Numbered from the stretch's first letter, positions 8,374 through 18,068 are shown. The stretch: 64,000 nucleotides of DNA from Paenibacillus sabinae T27 (GCF_000612505.1 NZ_CP004078.1:1414001-1478000), one strand, 5' to 3'. The notes: generated from the sequence alone by a model not told the origin. A program made the numbers and translations.

Positions 8374-9375
8374 CTATTCCTCCAGAAAAATCAAACCGAT
8401 AACATCCTCCGGCTCAATTCTGCCGAAATAATGCTTCAGGTCGAGGTGGGAAAGCGCCTGCCGGATCTCCTGCTGCTCATACCGCTTGCCGCGCAGCGCG
8501 TCTTCCACATCGGCAACGTCGCCCACGCCGAAGAAGTCGCCGTAAATCTTGATGTTCTCGATCCGCGCGTCCTTGATCTCCATCCGGATATCCACGATGC
8601 CGCCGGGGAACTTGACCGCATGCTTCACGTTGCTCTTCGGCGACCGTCCGTAGTTCCAATCCCAGTTCTGGTACCGCTCCTCCGAGATTTTGTTGATCTG
8701 GAACCAGTCCTCTTCCTTAAGCTTGTACTGCGGCACCTCGGAAGGCTCCATGCCGAAGATGGACCGGAGCAGGCCCGCGCGGAATTCCTCAATCGTCATG
8801 TCCGTTCCGAGCAGCTCCTTGATATTGGCGACCCGGCTGCGGACCGATTTGGTGCTCTTGGATTTGAATTTTTCCGGATTCGCATTCAGCGACGCCTGCA
8901 CGTCATCCAGATTCAGGTCGTACATCAGCGTGCCGTGGCTGAACATGCGCCCCCGGGTTGAGAACTGGGCGTTGCCGGAAATCTTTTGCTCCCCGACCTG
9001 AAGATCATTGCGTCCGCTGAGCTCCGCGTTAACGCCCATGCTCTGCAAGTAGTCGATGACCGGCTGGGTGAATTTCAGAAAGTTATGAAACGATTCGCCG
9101 TCGTCCTTGGTGATGAAGCTGAAATTCAGGTTGCCGAGATCGTGGTAGACCGCCCCACCGCCGGACAGCCGGCGCACAACCTTGACCTGATGCTCCTCCA
9201 CATATTCCTGATTGATTTCTTCTATAGTATTTTGATGCTTGCCGATAATAATGGACGGAGCGTTGATATAAAAAAGCAAGTAGCTGTCGTCCATGGGCAG
9301 AAACTTCAGCGCGTATTCCTCAATCGCCAAGTTGATGGCCGGGTCCGTAATGCCGGCGTTATCGATAAAGAGCAT
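8374..9375 (-). CDS. lplA: Lipoate-protein ligase A
   Basis: 333 residues. It activates lipoate with ATP and attaches it to lipoyl domains of dehydrogenases and GcvH in the cytoplasm. Sequence marks are the catalytic-domain start NLAIEEYAL, the lipoate loop VRRLSGGGAVYHDLGNLNFS, and the C-terminal accessory domain typical of the LplJ/LplA type. Start ATG at 9375 follows ACGGAGGAATGGACT. It is a single leftward gene between the decayed locus and the divergent MocR gene. Confidence 0.94.
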   Translation of the reverse strand: MLFIDNAGITDPAINLAIEEYALKFLPMDDSYLLFYINAPSIIIGKHQNTIEEINQEYVEEHQVKVVRRLSGGGAVYHDLGNLNFSFITKDDGESFHNFLKFTQPVIDYLQSMGVNAELSGRNDLQVGEQKISGNAQFSTRGRMFSHGTLMYDLNLDDVQASLNANPEKFKSKSTKSVRSRVANIKELLGTDMTIEEFRAGLLRSIFGMEPSEVPQYKLKEEDWFQINKISEERYQNWDWNYGRSPKSNVKHAVKFPGGIVDIRMEIKDARIENIKIYGDFFGVGDVADVEDALRGKRYEQQEIRQALSHLDLKHYFGRIEPEDVIGLIFLEE

Positions 9376-9462
9376 AGTCCATTCCTCCGTTTAGGCTAAT
9401 GAATACAGCTACTATTTTAAACCAGTTTCGCCTGTTTCACAAAAGAGATCCGGTCGGCACAC

Positions 9463-9507
9463 AGAACCGCAACCGGCCGAAAACGCCGCGTGTGCGGTTC
9501 TTTTTTT
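9463..9507 (+). terminator. Lone terminator hairpin in the leader of the MocR gene
   Basis: Arms AGAACCGC (9463-9470) and GCGGTTCT (9494-9501) are followed by seven T. No rightward gene lies upstream, only the divergent lplA start at 9375, so this cannot be an ordinary end-of-operon terminator. GCACAC just before the left arm can pair with GTGTGC overlapping the right arm, giving an alternative fold. Transcription attenuation of the regulator-ddl operon is a reasonable guess. Confidence 0.6.
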
Positions 9508-9550
9508 GTCCTCGCAAATATGCCATGATAACGGTGGAGGAGATACGCGC

Positions 9551-11020
9551 ATGTTCAATGATTTCAAGCTTGCAGAGGGCCGTCCGGTCTATCTTCAGGT
9601 CAAGGATTATATGAAACGGCTGATTGTCCAGGGTGCGCTTCAGGCGGACCGGCGGCTTCCCTCGACCAGAGAGCTGGCGGGGCTGCTAGGCGTCAGCCGC
9701 AATACGGTCATCTCCGCTTATGCGGAGCTTGAGGAAGACGGCTTCGCTTATACCGTCCAGGGCAAGGGCAGCTTCGCCGCCGCGGTATCGCCTGTCCGGG
9801 CAACTGAAGATAAGGTGCCTGCCAGCAGTGAAAAGCTGGATTGGAGCGAACGCCTCAGCGATTACGCTCAGCTCGCGGAGGAGCTGGATCTGATGAAGCG
9901 CGGCATCCGGGGTGCAAAAGGGATCATCTCGTTCACGAGCATCGCGCCGGACGAGAAGCTGTTCGATCTGGACAGCGTGAGGCGCGCTTTTTCGGACCGG
10001 ATGGCCGTGGAGGGAAATGTGCTGCTGAATTACGGCTATGCCAAGGGCTACAAGCCGCTGATCGACTATTTAATGGATTATATGGCCCGCAAGGGCGTGG
10101 ATACACGGGATAAAGATATGCTGATTACGAGCGGCTTCACCGAGGGCTTTGACATCGTGCTGTCGGCGATCCGAAAGAAAAGCGGCACGGTGCTGTGCGA
10201 GAACCCGACTCACAATACCGCGATCAAAAACTTGAAGCTGCACGGTTTTGAGATCAAAGGCATTCCGATGGAGCAGGACGGCATCAGCATCGGGGGGCTG
10301 GAACAGGCACTGGCGGAAGGGGCGTATGATCTTGCCTATTTCGTTCCGTCCTATCATAACCCGACTGGCATCGTGACCTCTCTGCAAAAAAGGCTGGAGC
10401 TGATGACCCTCATGAACCGTTTCCGGATTCCCGTCGTCGAGGACGGGTTTAACGAGGAGCTGCGGTACTCCGGCTCGCATGTGGCGCCGCTGGCAGCCAT
10501 GGCTGGGGCAGGGAACGGCGTCATTTATATCGGAAGCTTTTCGAAGGTGCTCTTTCCGGGACTTAGAGTGGGCTGGGTGCTTGGGGACCGGCGGCTGATC
10601 GGCATTCTCGAGAGCATCAAGCGGGCAAGGAACATTCATACCTCGACGCTTGACCAATCGCTGCTCTATCAATATTTGCATAACGGCAATTTGGAAAAAT
10701 ATTTACGCAGAGCGCGGGCCGAATATAAGCGGAAATACGAGCTGACGCTTGCATGCTGCCGGGAGATGATTCCTTATTCCTCCCTGTCAGGAGACGGCGG
10801 GCTGCATCTGTTCATGGCGTTTGAGCAGGGCTTTGATACCCGGAAGCTGCTGGCGGCCTGCTCGAAAAGAGGCGTGATCTTCACGCCGGGAGACAACTTT
10901 TATACAGACGGAACAGGCGGGAACACGCTGCGGCTGGGCTTCTCCAGAGTGGCCGATGAGGACATCCGCAAGGGAATCGCCATTATCGGGAAAGCGGCAA
11001 GAGAGCTGTTGAACAGCTAA
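9551..11020 (+). CDS. MocR/PdxR-family regulator, probably DdlR-like
   Basis: 489 residues. An N-terminal GntR winged helix (LPSTRELAGLLGVSRNTVIS, about 36-55) is fused to a fold-type I aminotransferase domain with the PLP-lysine motif YIGSFSKVLFPG. ATG at 9551 is chosen because GGTGGAGGAGATACGCGC precedes it; a frame-consistent upstream ATG at 9506 has no ribosome site. MocR proteins sense PLP or a PLP adduct. In Brevibacillus a MocR protein named DdlR activates the D-Ala-D-Ala ligase gene, and here ddl follows directly, so that role is inferred from context. Confidence 0.85.
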   Translation: MFNDFKLAEGRPVYLQVKDYMKRLIVQGALQADRRLPSTRELAGLLGVSRNTVISAYAELEEDGFAYTVQGKGSFAAAVSPVRATEDKVPASSEKLDWSERLSDYAQLAEELDLMKRGIRGAKGIISFTSIAPDEKLFDLDSVRRAFSDRMAVEGNVLLNYGYAKGYKPLIDYLMDYMARKGVDTRDKDMLITSGFTEGFDIVLSAIRKKSGTVLCENPTHNTAIKNLKLHGFEIKGIPMEQDGISIGGLEQALAEGAYDLAYFVPSYHNPTGIVTSLQKRLELMTLMNRFRIPVVEDGFNEELRYSGSHVAPLAAMAGAGNGVIYIGSFSKVLFPGLRVGWVLGDRRLIGILESIKRARNIHTSTLDQSLLYQYLHNGNLEKYLRRARAEYKRKYELTLACCREMIPYSSLSGDGGLHLFMAFEQGFDTRKLLAACSKRGVIFTPGDNFYTDGTGGNTLRLGFSRVADEDIRKGIAIIGKAARELLNS

Positions 11021-11106
11021 GGAAGGAATGACTGCAGCCGGCGACAACAGGATGAATAGGCTTGCATGAGAATGGATGAACCGGTTAACAAAAAGGAGCG
11101 ATACAC

Positions 11107-12030
11107 ATGAAGGTTGGCGTGATTATGGGCGGCATTTCGTCGGAAAGAGAGATTTCACTGAAGACGGGCGCGGAGATACTGAAAGAGCTGGACCCTGCCA
11201 AGTATGAGGCCGTTCCGGTCGTCATCAATAAGCGGGAGGAGCTGGCGGAGCAGGTGCGCGGCCTTGATCTTGCGCTGCTCGCGCTGCACGGGGCATTTGG
11301 CGAGGATGGAACGGTGCAAGCCGTGCTGGAATCGCTGGATATTCCGTATACAGGAAGCGGCGTGCTGTCCAGCGCGATCTGCATGGATAAGGATATGTCT
11401 AAAAGACTGCTCCGCGCAGCCGGCATCCCTACCGCCGATTGGCTGTGCTGGAACCATATCGACGAGTTTGCGCCGGAGGCGGCGGAACAGCTCGGCTATC
11501 CGGTGATCGTCAAGCCTTCTTCGGGCGGCTCCAGCATCGGCATGACCAAGGTGAACGGGCCGGGTGAGCTGCAGGGTGCTGTAGCAGAAGCTTTCCGCTG
11601 GGACCGGGCGGTTATGGCCGAGCGCTATGTCCGGGGAATGGAGATTACCTGCTCCATACTGGACAGAGAGACGCTGCCGATCCTCGGCATCGTTCCACAG
11701 AACGCGGAGTGGTTCGACTACGAAGCCAAGTATACCGAGAACGGAGCGGTAGAGCAGGTCGCCGTTCTGCCCCCTGAGCTGGAGCGCGAGGTGCGGAAGA
11801 TCGCCCTGGATTGTTACCGGGCGCTGAAATGCAGCGTGTACGCGCGGGTCGATATGATTCTATCGGACGGTGTTCCCTTCGTCCTTGAGGTGAACACGCT
11901 GCCGGGCATGACGTCCGCCAGCCTGCTGCCCAAGAGCGCCAAAGCCGCCGGGCTGACATTTAGCGGTCTGCTCGATGCCATCATCACCGCTTCGCTGAAG
12001 GAAAGGGGCGTGCCCGTCCATGTCCGGTAA
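11107..12030 (+). CDS. ddl: D-alanine--D-alanine ligase
   Basis: 307 residues. It joins two D-alanines with ATP for the peptidoglycan pentapeptide. ATP-grasp signatures are present: GGISSEREIS at the N-terminus, HGAFGEDG, VKPSSGGSSIGM, and the metal-binding end EVNTLPGMT. ATG at 11107 follows AAAAAGGAGCGATACAC. The length matches the short Ddl class. It overlaps the downstream aminotransferase by 11 bases. Confidence 0.95.
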   Translation: MKVGVIMGGISSEREISLKTGAEILKELDPAKYEAVPVVINKREELAEQVRGLDLALLALHGAFGEDGTVQAVLESLDIPYTGSGVLSSAICMDKDMSKRLLRAAGIPTADWLCWNHIDEFAPEAAEQLGYPVIVKPSSGGSSIGMTKVNGPGELQGAVAEAFRWDRAVMAERYVRGMEITCSILDRETLPILGIVPQNAEWFDYEAKYTENGAVEQVAVLPPELEREVRKIALDCYRALKCSVYARVDMILSDGVPFVLEVNTLPGMTSASLLPKSAKAAGLTFSGLLDAIITASLKERGVPVHVR

Positions 12031-13273
12031 TTGGATTTGTCAGACCGTCCGCGAGCTTCCGCCGTCGGGCATCCGCGCCTTCTTCGAAACGGCCGCAAAT
12101 GACAAGGACCTCATTCAGCTTGGAGTTGGCGAGCCCGATTTCCGGGTGCCGGAATCGGTCCGGAAGGCTTGCATCCGCGCGTTGAACCGGGGAGAGACTG
12201 GATATTCCTCCAATGCGGGGCTGCCGGAGCTTCGCAGGGAAATCGCCGGGTATTTAAGCGCCGGCTTCGGGCTATCTTATGATCCCGGGACGGAGATCAT
12301 CGTCACGATGGGCAGCAGCGAAGCGTTGGATATTGCGCTTCGCACGGTCCTTTCGCCGGGGGACGAAGTGATTATCCCGTCACCCGGTTATGTGGCCTAC
12401 GCGCCGATGGTTGCGCTGGGCGGCGGAGTCGTGATTCCCGTGGAGACGAAGCGGGAAGAAGGCTTCAAGCTGACGGCCGAGGCGCTGCGGCGGAGCATTA
12501 CCCCGCGCACGAAGGCGCTTCTCGTAAATTACCCGAGTAATCCGACCGGCGCGGTGATGACCCGCCGGGATTGGGAGCCGATCGCCGAGCTTGCCGCCTT
12601 GCACGATCTGGTTGTTATCTCGGATGAGGTCTATGCCGAACTGACCTACGGTGACCGGCATGTCAGCATAGCGTCGCTGCCGGGAATGAAAGAGCGGACC
12701 ATCGTCATCAGCGGTTTCTCCAAGGCGTTCGCCATGACCGGCTGGAGAGTCGGTTACTGCTGCGCAAGCGGCGAGTTGGCCGCAGCGATGCTCAAAATTC
12801 ACCAATATATCGCCATGTGCGCTCCGGTTCCGGGGCAGATTGCCGCTCTTGAATCGCTGCGGAGCGGGCTTGAGGCGAAAGACCGGATGAAGGCTGCCTT
12901 TGACGCGAGGCGCGCTCTGTTCGTGGAGGGCTTGAATGCGCTCGGCCTGCCATGCCACATGCCGGACGGCGCTTTCTATGCCTTCCCGTCGGTAGCCGGA
13001 ACCGGGCTGACCTCGGAGCAGTTCGCGCTCCGGCTTGTCCGCGAAGCCGGCGTCGCAGTCGTCCCCGGTTCCGTGTTCGGACCCGGCGGGGAGGGGTACG
13101 TCCGCTGCTCCTATGCCGCTTCGTCCGGGCAGCTGGCCGAGGCGCTGCGCCGGATCGGACGTTTTATGGAGTCCCTCTCTCCGGGCGGGCATGCGTTCGA
13201 CTTTCAGCAGGACCAATCAACAGGCTGCGGGGGAGCGGGGATTGAAGCCGGGGCGGCTGCGGTCGGCTCTTAG
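12020..13273 (+). CDS. Class I/II aminotransferase (PatA/AspC type)
   Basis: 417 residues, a PLP enzyme of fold type I. Seen are VGEPDF near the start, the NYPSNPTGAV asparagine motif, ISDEVYAEL with the pyridine-binding Asp, and the Schiff-base lysine in ISGFSKAFAMTGWR. The last 25 or so residues, after the normal end at IGRFMES, are a Gly/Ala-rich tail not expected in the family. The start lies inside ddl, so the two are co-translated. Substrate is unknown; supply or turnover of alanine or aspartate for wall synthesis is one possibility. Confidence 0.88.
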   Translation: MSGNWICQTVRELPPSGIRAFFETAANDKDLIQLGVGEPDFRVPESVRKACIRALNRGETGYSSNAGLPELRREIAGYLSAGFGLSYDPGTEIIVTMGSSEALDIALRTVLSPGDEVIIPSPGYVAYAPMVALGGGVVIPVETKREEGFKLTAEALRRSITPRTKALLVNYPSNPTGAVMTRRDWEPIAELAALHDLVVISDEVYAELTYGDRHVSIASLPGMKERTIVISGFSKAFAMTGWRVGYCCASGELAAAMLKIHQYIAMCAPVPGQIAALESLRSGLEAKDRMKAAFDARRALFVEGLNALGLPCHMPDGAFYAFPSVAGTGLTSEQFALRLVREAGVAVVPGSVFGPGGEGYVRCSYAASSGQLAEALRRIGRFMESLSPGGHAFDFQQDQSTGCGGAGIEAGAAAVGS

Positions 13274-13376
13274 CCCGCAAACGGCCGGACTTTGGCGGCC
13301 AAATTCGAGGAGCCGCTGGGCCCGGGACCGGATGATGTTCGAAGCCGAAGCCGCCGGTCAGTGTCAGGGCAGCACA

Positions 13377-13421
13377 AAAGGTCCCGTCAGGCAAGGTGGA
13401 TGCCTGACGGGACCTTTTTGA
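13377..13421. terminator. Bidirectional terminator between the ddl operon and the chemotaxis receptor
   Basis: Arms AAAGGTCCCGTCAGGC and GCCTGACGGGACCTTT are perfect over 16 bases and flanked by A and T runs, so it can serve both converging genes. Confidence 0.92.
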
Positions 13422-13427
13422 AATGCG

Positions 13428-15113
13428 TTAAATTTTGAACTTCCGGACCGCTTCCTGCATTTTCAGCGTCTGCTCATGTAAATGCTCGACCGTCTTCGCA
13501 TGGCCGTCCAGCTGTTCCTGCTGGGAATGGTAATTCTCGTTCAGCGCTTCGGCCCCCGCCTTCGATTTGGAAGTGATCTGCGCGGTTTCTTCTACGGACG
13601 CGGTCACTTCCTCGGTTCCGGCCGAAATTTCCTGAGTGGCTGCGGACACGGACTGGATGCTCTGGTTGATGCTTTGAATGAGGACGGCAAGGTGATTAAA
13701 GGCATTGCCCGCTTCTTCGACCTTGCCCACGCCGGACGCGACCTCTTCATTCACCTCGCTCATGCTGGCTACCGAACGCTGCATTTCCTCCTGCAGGCTC
13801 AGCAGGAACCCGCGGATCTTCTCAGTTGCTTCTCTGGACTGCTCCGACAGCTTGCGCACTTCTCCGGCGACAACGGCGAAGCCTCGGCCATGCTCGCCCG
13901 CCCGTGCCGCTTCAATGGAAGCGTTGAGGGAGAGCATCTGGATTTGCTTGGTGAGCTCCGAGATGCCCTGGACGATATCGCCGATTTTCTGCGACTGCTC
14001 GTCCATTTTGCGGAACTGCTCCAGCGATTCCCTGGAAGCCCGTCCGACCTGGCGCATCTGTTCGACGGCGCTCTGAGCCGTGTCGTTGCCGCTGACCGCT
14101 TCGGCGGAGGCTTCATGAATCTGCTCGGTGACCTCGCCCGCAGCGGAAGCGATATGCTGGATGCCCGAGCTGATTTCTTCCATGGCACGGGCGTTATCCG
14201 CGGCGCTGCTTGCGATTAACGAGCTGCCCTTGCCGATTTGTTCGACAGATTCGTTGGAGCGTTCGGCCATATTGCGGATACCGTCCACGCGCTCCTTCAG
14301 ATCATTGGAGTCGGCCATAACGGTGTCGGCGGTATGCAGCACCTGACCAATCAGCTCTTTCAGGCGCTGGGTCATCGTTTGGAAGCTTTCGGCCAGCCTG
14401 GAGATTTCATCATGTCCTTCCACAACCAGCTCCTGGGTGAAATCGCCCTCGGCCAGCCGGTCGCTGTATGCCGCGAGCCGGGTAATCGGACGCGTAATCC
14501 GGCGGCTCATGAACAGAGCGGCGGCCATGCTGATGACCAGGGCCAGGAGCGTAATCCCTGCGCTGGTCCACAGGATGCTGTTCATCTTGTCTTCAACAAA
14601 GGTTAAGTCCGAACTCACGCCGACGATAAGGCTGCTGCCGGGGATGCCGACATAGGCCGTCTTATGTATGCCATGACTGTCTTTGTATATGTCGCTGATC
14701 GCGGGTTTTCCCTTGGAGGCTTGCTGAAGGGCCGGAGTCACGACCAGCTCTTCCTTCCGTTTCAGCGCCGAGCCGTGATCCGCGCTCAGTACGACGGCTT
14801 TGCCGTTATTGTAGTCTGCCAGAAAGATCGTCTCCACATTATGCTGGGTACGCTTGTCCTGGAAATAATACTCAACATTCGTGGCAGCCTGGTCGTTGCT
14901 GCGGGATTGCTGGGCGTGGGTTGTATTCAGTGCCTTGAACACATCCTGCGAAGCTACGCCGAGCAGTTTATCAATCTGCGGGACGACATAGCTCTTGATG
15001 GTGTTCACGGATATGAAGTAAAAGCTGATACTAAGCGTAAGCGAAGTAAACAAGAGGGCGGCGAGCAGCAACAACATAAATCTCCGGCCGATGGAATGCC
15101 TGATCCGAAACAT
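13428..15113 (-). CDS. Methyl-accepting chemotaxis protein
   Basis: 561 residues. A first membrane helix ([20 protein letters not shown]) is followed by a single extracellular sensor domain of about 140 residues, a second helix ([16 protein letters not shown]), a HAMP domain, and the cytoplasmic four-helix signalling domain. The conserved hairpin tip reads [23 protein letters not shown] at 15113 follows AAAGGAGAGAACCGT. The ligand cannot be read from the sequence. Confidence 0.94.
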   Translation of the reverse strand: MFRIRHSIGRRFMLLLLAALLFTSLTLSISFYFISVNTIKSYVVPQIDKLLGVASQDVFKALNTTHAQQSRSNDQAATNVEYYFQDKRTQHNVETIFLADYNNGKAVVLSADHGSALKRKEELVVTPALQQASKGKPAISDIYKDSHGIHKTAYVGIPGSSLIVGVSSDLTFVEDKMNSILWTSAGITLLALVISMAAALFMSRRITRPITRLAAYSDRLAEGDFTQELVVEGHDEISRLAESFQTMTQRLKELIGQVLHTADTVMADSNDLKERVDGIRNMAERSNESVEQIGKGSSLIASSAADNARAMEEISSGIQHIASAAGEVTEQIHEASAEAVSGNDTAQSAVEQMRQVGRASRESLEQFRKMDEQSQKIGDIVQGISELTKQIQMLSLNASIEAARAGEHGRGFAVVAGEVRKLSEQSREATEKIRGFLLSLQEEMQRSVASMSEVNEEVASGVGKVEEAGNAFNHLAVLIQSINQSIQSVSAATQEISAGTEEVTASVEETAQITSKSKAGAEALNENYHSQQEQLDGHAKTVEHLHEQTLKMQEAVRKFKI

Positions 15114-15515
15114 ACGGTTCTCTCCTTTTTATTACAAGTAGTAAATTCCCATATCCGTAAGGCGGATTTGGCAGGGCAGCGGGAAATTCATAGATGCTTG
15201 GGTCTTTGATCCTACCTTTCACCGTGTATTAAGACATGGCGGGAACGTGCATGAATACTATTTTATATAATTAACCCTCGGTTGAATAGATGGAAATGTT
15301 CTGATGTAAGGTAAAATTTTCTGCAATATCATTACTTTTCCGATTTCTTTCGAAAGGTTTTTCTTTTTTCTGCAACCGGCGCCGTGTTCAGAGCATACTC
15401 TTTTATAAAAAAATTGTCGGAATCCCCTGGATTTCAACTTCCGCAGCAACAAAAAAAAGAGAGTGCCGCGCCCAGAGGACAAGCGGGACTCTCTCTTATG
15501 TTTAATCGGCTTCAG
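15114..15515. other. Intergenic, promoter side of the chemotaxis receptor
   Basis: No gene is seen. The left part must hold the promoter of the leftward receptor; I could not find a clear sigma-D pair (TAAA, GCCGATAA) or a c-di-GMP aptamer. The right part holds the terminator of the Xaa-Pro peptidase. Confidence 0.5.
15451..15496 (-). terminator. Terminator of the Xaa-Pro peptidase gene
   Basis: On the minus strand AGAGAGTCCCGC pairs with GCGGCACTCTCT, with two mismatches, followed by eight T. It lies about 20 bases past the stop at 15516. Confidence 0.85.
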
Positions 15516-16607
15516 TTACAGTGTCAGCACGGTCAGTCCTTTCGGGAACCGGGTCAGCGTCCGGGCACCGCCGCCCTCAACAAGCACCTCGTCTTCGATT
15601 CTGACGCCTCCGATTCCCGGTACATAGATGCCGGGCTCCACCGTAAAGACGTTGCCGCTCTCCATGATGTCCGTATTCAGGCCGTGCAGGGAAGGATATT
15701 CATGGGTATCCATGCCAAGGCCGTGGCCGACGCGGTGAACAAAATAAGACCCGTACCCCGCCTTGTCGATAACGGTCCGGGCCGCCAGATCGACCGAGCC
15801 GTATGAAGCACCGGCCTTTGCGGCGGCAATGCCGGCTTCGTTGGCGGCCAGCACGGTGTCATAGATGCGGACAAGCTCGCTGTCCGCCCGCTCCACGGCG
15901 AAGGTCCGGGTAATGTCGGAAGCGTAGCCGTCCGCGAATACGCCGAGATCGAACATCAGCAGATCGCCCGCCGTGATTTGGCGGCTACCGGGAACGCCGT
16001 GCGGGAGGGCGGTATTCGGACCGGACAGCACCATCGTATCGAAAGACGGACCGGAAGCGCCGAGCTTTTTCATCAAATATTCCAGCTCCGCGACAAGCTC
16101 AATCTCGCTTACTCCTTCCCTTACGTGGGCAAGCCCCTGGCTCAGCACTTCCTCCACCAGCTTGGCGGCGTGCTCCATCCGCGCGATCTCCTCCGGCGAT
16201 TTAATGGCGCGCATCCGCCTTAGAAGCGGGCCGATATCGGCAAAGCCTTCTGCCTGCACGGCGCTGGACAGAAGCTCAAAGCTCGCGACGGAGAAGTGTT
16301 CCTTCTCGATGCCCAGCTTTCTTAGGCTCGGACCGAAGCGCTCCTTCAGCAGAGTGTACGGGTCATCCGTATCGCTGTGCGTCACAATGGAGGAGACGGA
16401 CGACGAAGCATGGGCCGACTCGGCGTCGAGCGCGGGCACGACAAGCACCGGCTCTTCGCCGCGGATAAGCAGCAGGCCCAGAAACCGCTCGTGCGGATTG
16501 CTGGCGAAGCCGGTCAAATAGTATACATGTTTGGGATCGGTGACAAGCAGGGCGTCCAGTCCTTCTGCTGTCATTTCCCGTTCCAGGCGTTTCAGAGCTT
16601 CATTCAT
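15516..16607 (-). CDS. M24 Xaa-Pro dipeptidase/aminopeptidase
   Basis: 363 residues. The creatinase-type N-terminal domain has LLVTDPKHVYYLTGF. The pita-bread catalytic domain carries the dinuclear metal ligands: FDLGVFADGYASDITRTF (two Asp), HRVGHGLGMDTHE (His), TVEPGIY (Glu) and RIEDEVLV (Glu). It cleaves peptides with proline in second position in the cytoplasm. ATG at 16607 is chosen because GAAGGGAGAG precedes it and the frame-extended N-terminus to 16721 does not resemble the family. Confidence 0.92.
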   Translation of the reverse strand: MNEALKRLEREMTAEGLDALLVTDPKHVYYLTGFASNPHERFLGLLLIRGEEPVLVVPALDAESAHASSSVSSIVTHSDTDDPYTLLKERFGPSLRKLGIEKEHFSVASFELLSSAVQAEGFADIGPLLRRMRAIKSPEEIARMEHAAKLVEEVLSQGLAHVREGVSEIELVAELEYLMKKLGASGPSFDTMVLSGPNTALPHGVPGSRQITAGDLLMFDLGVFADGYASDITRTFAVERADSELVRIYDTVLAANEAGIAAAKAGASYGSVDLAARTVIDKAGYGSYFVHRVGHGLGMDTHEYPSLHGLNTDIMESGNVFTVEPGIYVPGIGGVRIEDEVLVEGGGARTLTRFPKGLTVLTL

Positions 16608-16765
16608 TGGCGTATGGCTCTCCCTTCGATATACAATAAACAGTGAATATCTTAATCCATTCGCCTGCAAAAGGCCAGCCGCCGCCGGAGCTCTTAAATG
16701 ATTGACTTTCCGGGCGGCCATGGATTACCTTGAAACTAGTACGCGCTTGATGGGGGAATGAATAG

Positions 16766-17269
16766 ATGGATTGGCAGAAGAGCCTAATTGAAGACGCAAC
16801 GCTGGAAGATCTGCCGGGGATCGTGGCGATTTACAATTCGACTATAGCGGGCAGGATGGTTACGGCCGACCTGGAGCCCGTGAGCGTGGAGGACAGGCTC
16901 GCCTGGTTTCATGAGCACAGAAGCGGGCATCGTCCCCTATGGGTGCTGAGGAAGGACGGGGAAATTGCCGCCTGGCTGAGCTTTCAGTCGTTTCACGAAA
17001 GACCGGCCTATAACGGAACGGCGGAGCTCAGCATTTATGTAAGCGAACAATACAGGGGAACAGGAGCCGGGAGCCTGCTTGTGAGCAAAGCGCTCGAAGA
17101 ATGCGGGCGGCTTCAAATCACTAATCTGGTGGGCCTGGTATTCGGTCACAACGGACCGAGTCTCGGCCTATTGGAGAAGTTCGGCTTTGAACGATGGGGG
17201 CTGCTGCCGGAGGTAGCCGAGATGGACGGAGTGCTGCGCGATCTCGTTATCGTCGGCCGGAAGGTTTAG
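16766..17269 (+). CDS. GNAT N-acetyltransferase, phosphinothricin-acetyltransferase-like
   Basis: 167 residues. It begins in the family manner ([19 protein letters not shown]) and has the acetyl-CoA loop [13 protein letters not shown], then [20 protein letters not shown]. The PAT/YwnH subgroup acetylates small amines such as phosphinothricin or methionine sulfoximine. ATG at 16766 follows GATGGGGGAATGAATAG. It is a monocistronic gene divergent from the peptidase. Confidence 0.9.
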   Translation: MDWQKSLIEDATLEDLPGIVAIYNSTIAGRMVTADLEPVSVEDRLAWFHEHRSGHRPLWVLRKDGEIAAWLSFQSFHERPAYNGTAELSIYVSEQYRGTGAGSLLVSKALEECGRLQITNLVGLVFGHNGPSLGLLEKFGFERWGLLPEVAEMDGVLRDLVIVGRKV

Positions 17270-17302
17270 AGCGCCGGAAGTCTGCTTCGGGCGAAAAAAA
17301 GA

Positions 17303-17327
17303 AACCGGCCCGGCCGGTTCCCCTTTT
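17303..17327. terminator. Hairpin terminator between converging acetyltransferase and HxlR genes
   Basis: AACCGGCC pairs with GGCCGGTT across one base. It is preceded by a long A run and followed by CCCCTTTT, so it is plausible in both directions. Confidence 0.65.
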
Positions 17328-17344
17328 ATGCGATCTTCAATCGA

Positions 17345-17683
17345 TCAGGTATGCTGGCTGCTGCATTCGGAATCGGTTTCAATCCAGTCCCGCGACCAAT
17401 GCTCCAAACCGCGGATAACCGATTCCAGCGCCAGTCCTTTTTCGGTCAGGGAATACTGAATGCGCACCGGCGTCTCGGGGAAGACTTCGCGGCGCACAAT
17501 GCCCTCCTGCTCCAGATCCTTCAGCCTCTCGGACAGAAGTCTTCCGCTGAGTGGAAGGGAGGCTTCGATGGTGCCGAAACGCTGGGGTCCCTGAAGCAGC
17601 TGGTAGATGATCAGACCGGTCCAACGTTTTCCGATAATGTCCATGCTTTTTTGCAGACGGGGACAAAGGGAAGTCTGCTTCAT
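17345..17683 (-). CDS. HxlR-family transcriptional regulator
   Basis: 112 residues, the usual size. The winged-helix family opens with a conserved cysteine block (CPRLQKSMDIIGKRWTGLII) and continues FGTIEASLPLSGRLLSERLKDLEQEG without the usual break. HxlR/YodB proteins often sense electrophiles or oxidants through that N-terminal Cys. ATG at 17683 follows AGAGGTGAGACT. The target is unknown; the divergent gene at 17766 is a candidate only by position. Confidence 0.9.
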   Translation of the reverse strand: MKQTSLCPRLQKSMDIIGKRWTGLIIYQLLQGPQRFGTIEASLPLSGRLLSERLKDLEQEGIVRREVFPETPVRIQYSLTEKGLALESVIRGLEHWSRDWIETDSECSSQHT

Positions 17684-17765
17684 GAGTCTCACCTCTTGCT
17701 TTCTATTATAAACGAAAAGACAATGGACCAAAACCAATTTGAATAAATAAAGGAGGGAACACCCA

Positions 17766-18026
17766 GTGGCAAAAAAGAAGAATATGCCGAATACACCTCG
17801 GGCGGCCAAGGAGGAGCCTCAAGCTACCTTGAAGGACCTACTGAGCAGCGAGGTGCTGAATAAGCTGAAGGCGCAGGCCGACGAGCTGAAGAATGAGGAG
17901 GCCGCCCGCAAAGAAGCCGAACGGAAGGCGGCGGAGGAAGCGCGGAAGGTGGAGCAGAAGCGGCTCGACAACGATTTTGGCCATCTGCTGGAGAACAGCA
18001 GCCAGGACTGGCGCAAATACAAATAA
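17766..18026 (+). CDS. DUF3886 (YqkE-like) small charged protein
   Basis: 86 residues, rich in Lys, Glu and Ala with a predicted continuous helix or coiled coil through 30-70 and a closing motif NSSQDWRKYK. This matches the YqkE/DUF3886 family of unknown function. The start is GTG at 17766 behind AAGGAGGGAACACCCA. No membrane segment or signal is present. Confidence 0.85.
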   Translation: MAKKKNMPNTPRAAKEEPQATLKDLLSSEVLNKLKAQADELKNEEAARKEAERKAAEEARKVEQKRLDNDFGHLLENSSQDWRKYK

Positions 18027-18035
18027 GGCAAGAAC

Positions 18036-18068
18036 AAAGCTGGCCGGAACCTTCGGTCGGCTTTTTTA
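18036..18068 (+). terminator. Terminator of the DUF3886 gene
   Basis: AAAGCTGGCCG pairs with CGGTCGGCTTT around GAACCTT with one G-T type mismatch, followed by TTTTTT. Confidence 0.8.

Noticed and set aside
15114..15300. c-di-GMP riboswitch before the chemotaxis receptor
   Set aside because: The conserved core and tetraloop-receptor strings of class I are absent; only a loose CAAAG resemblance was seen.
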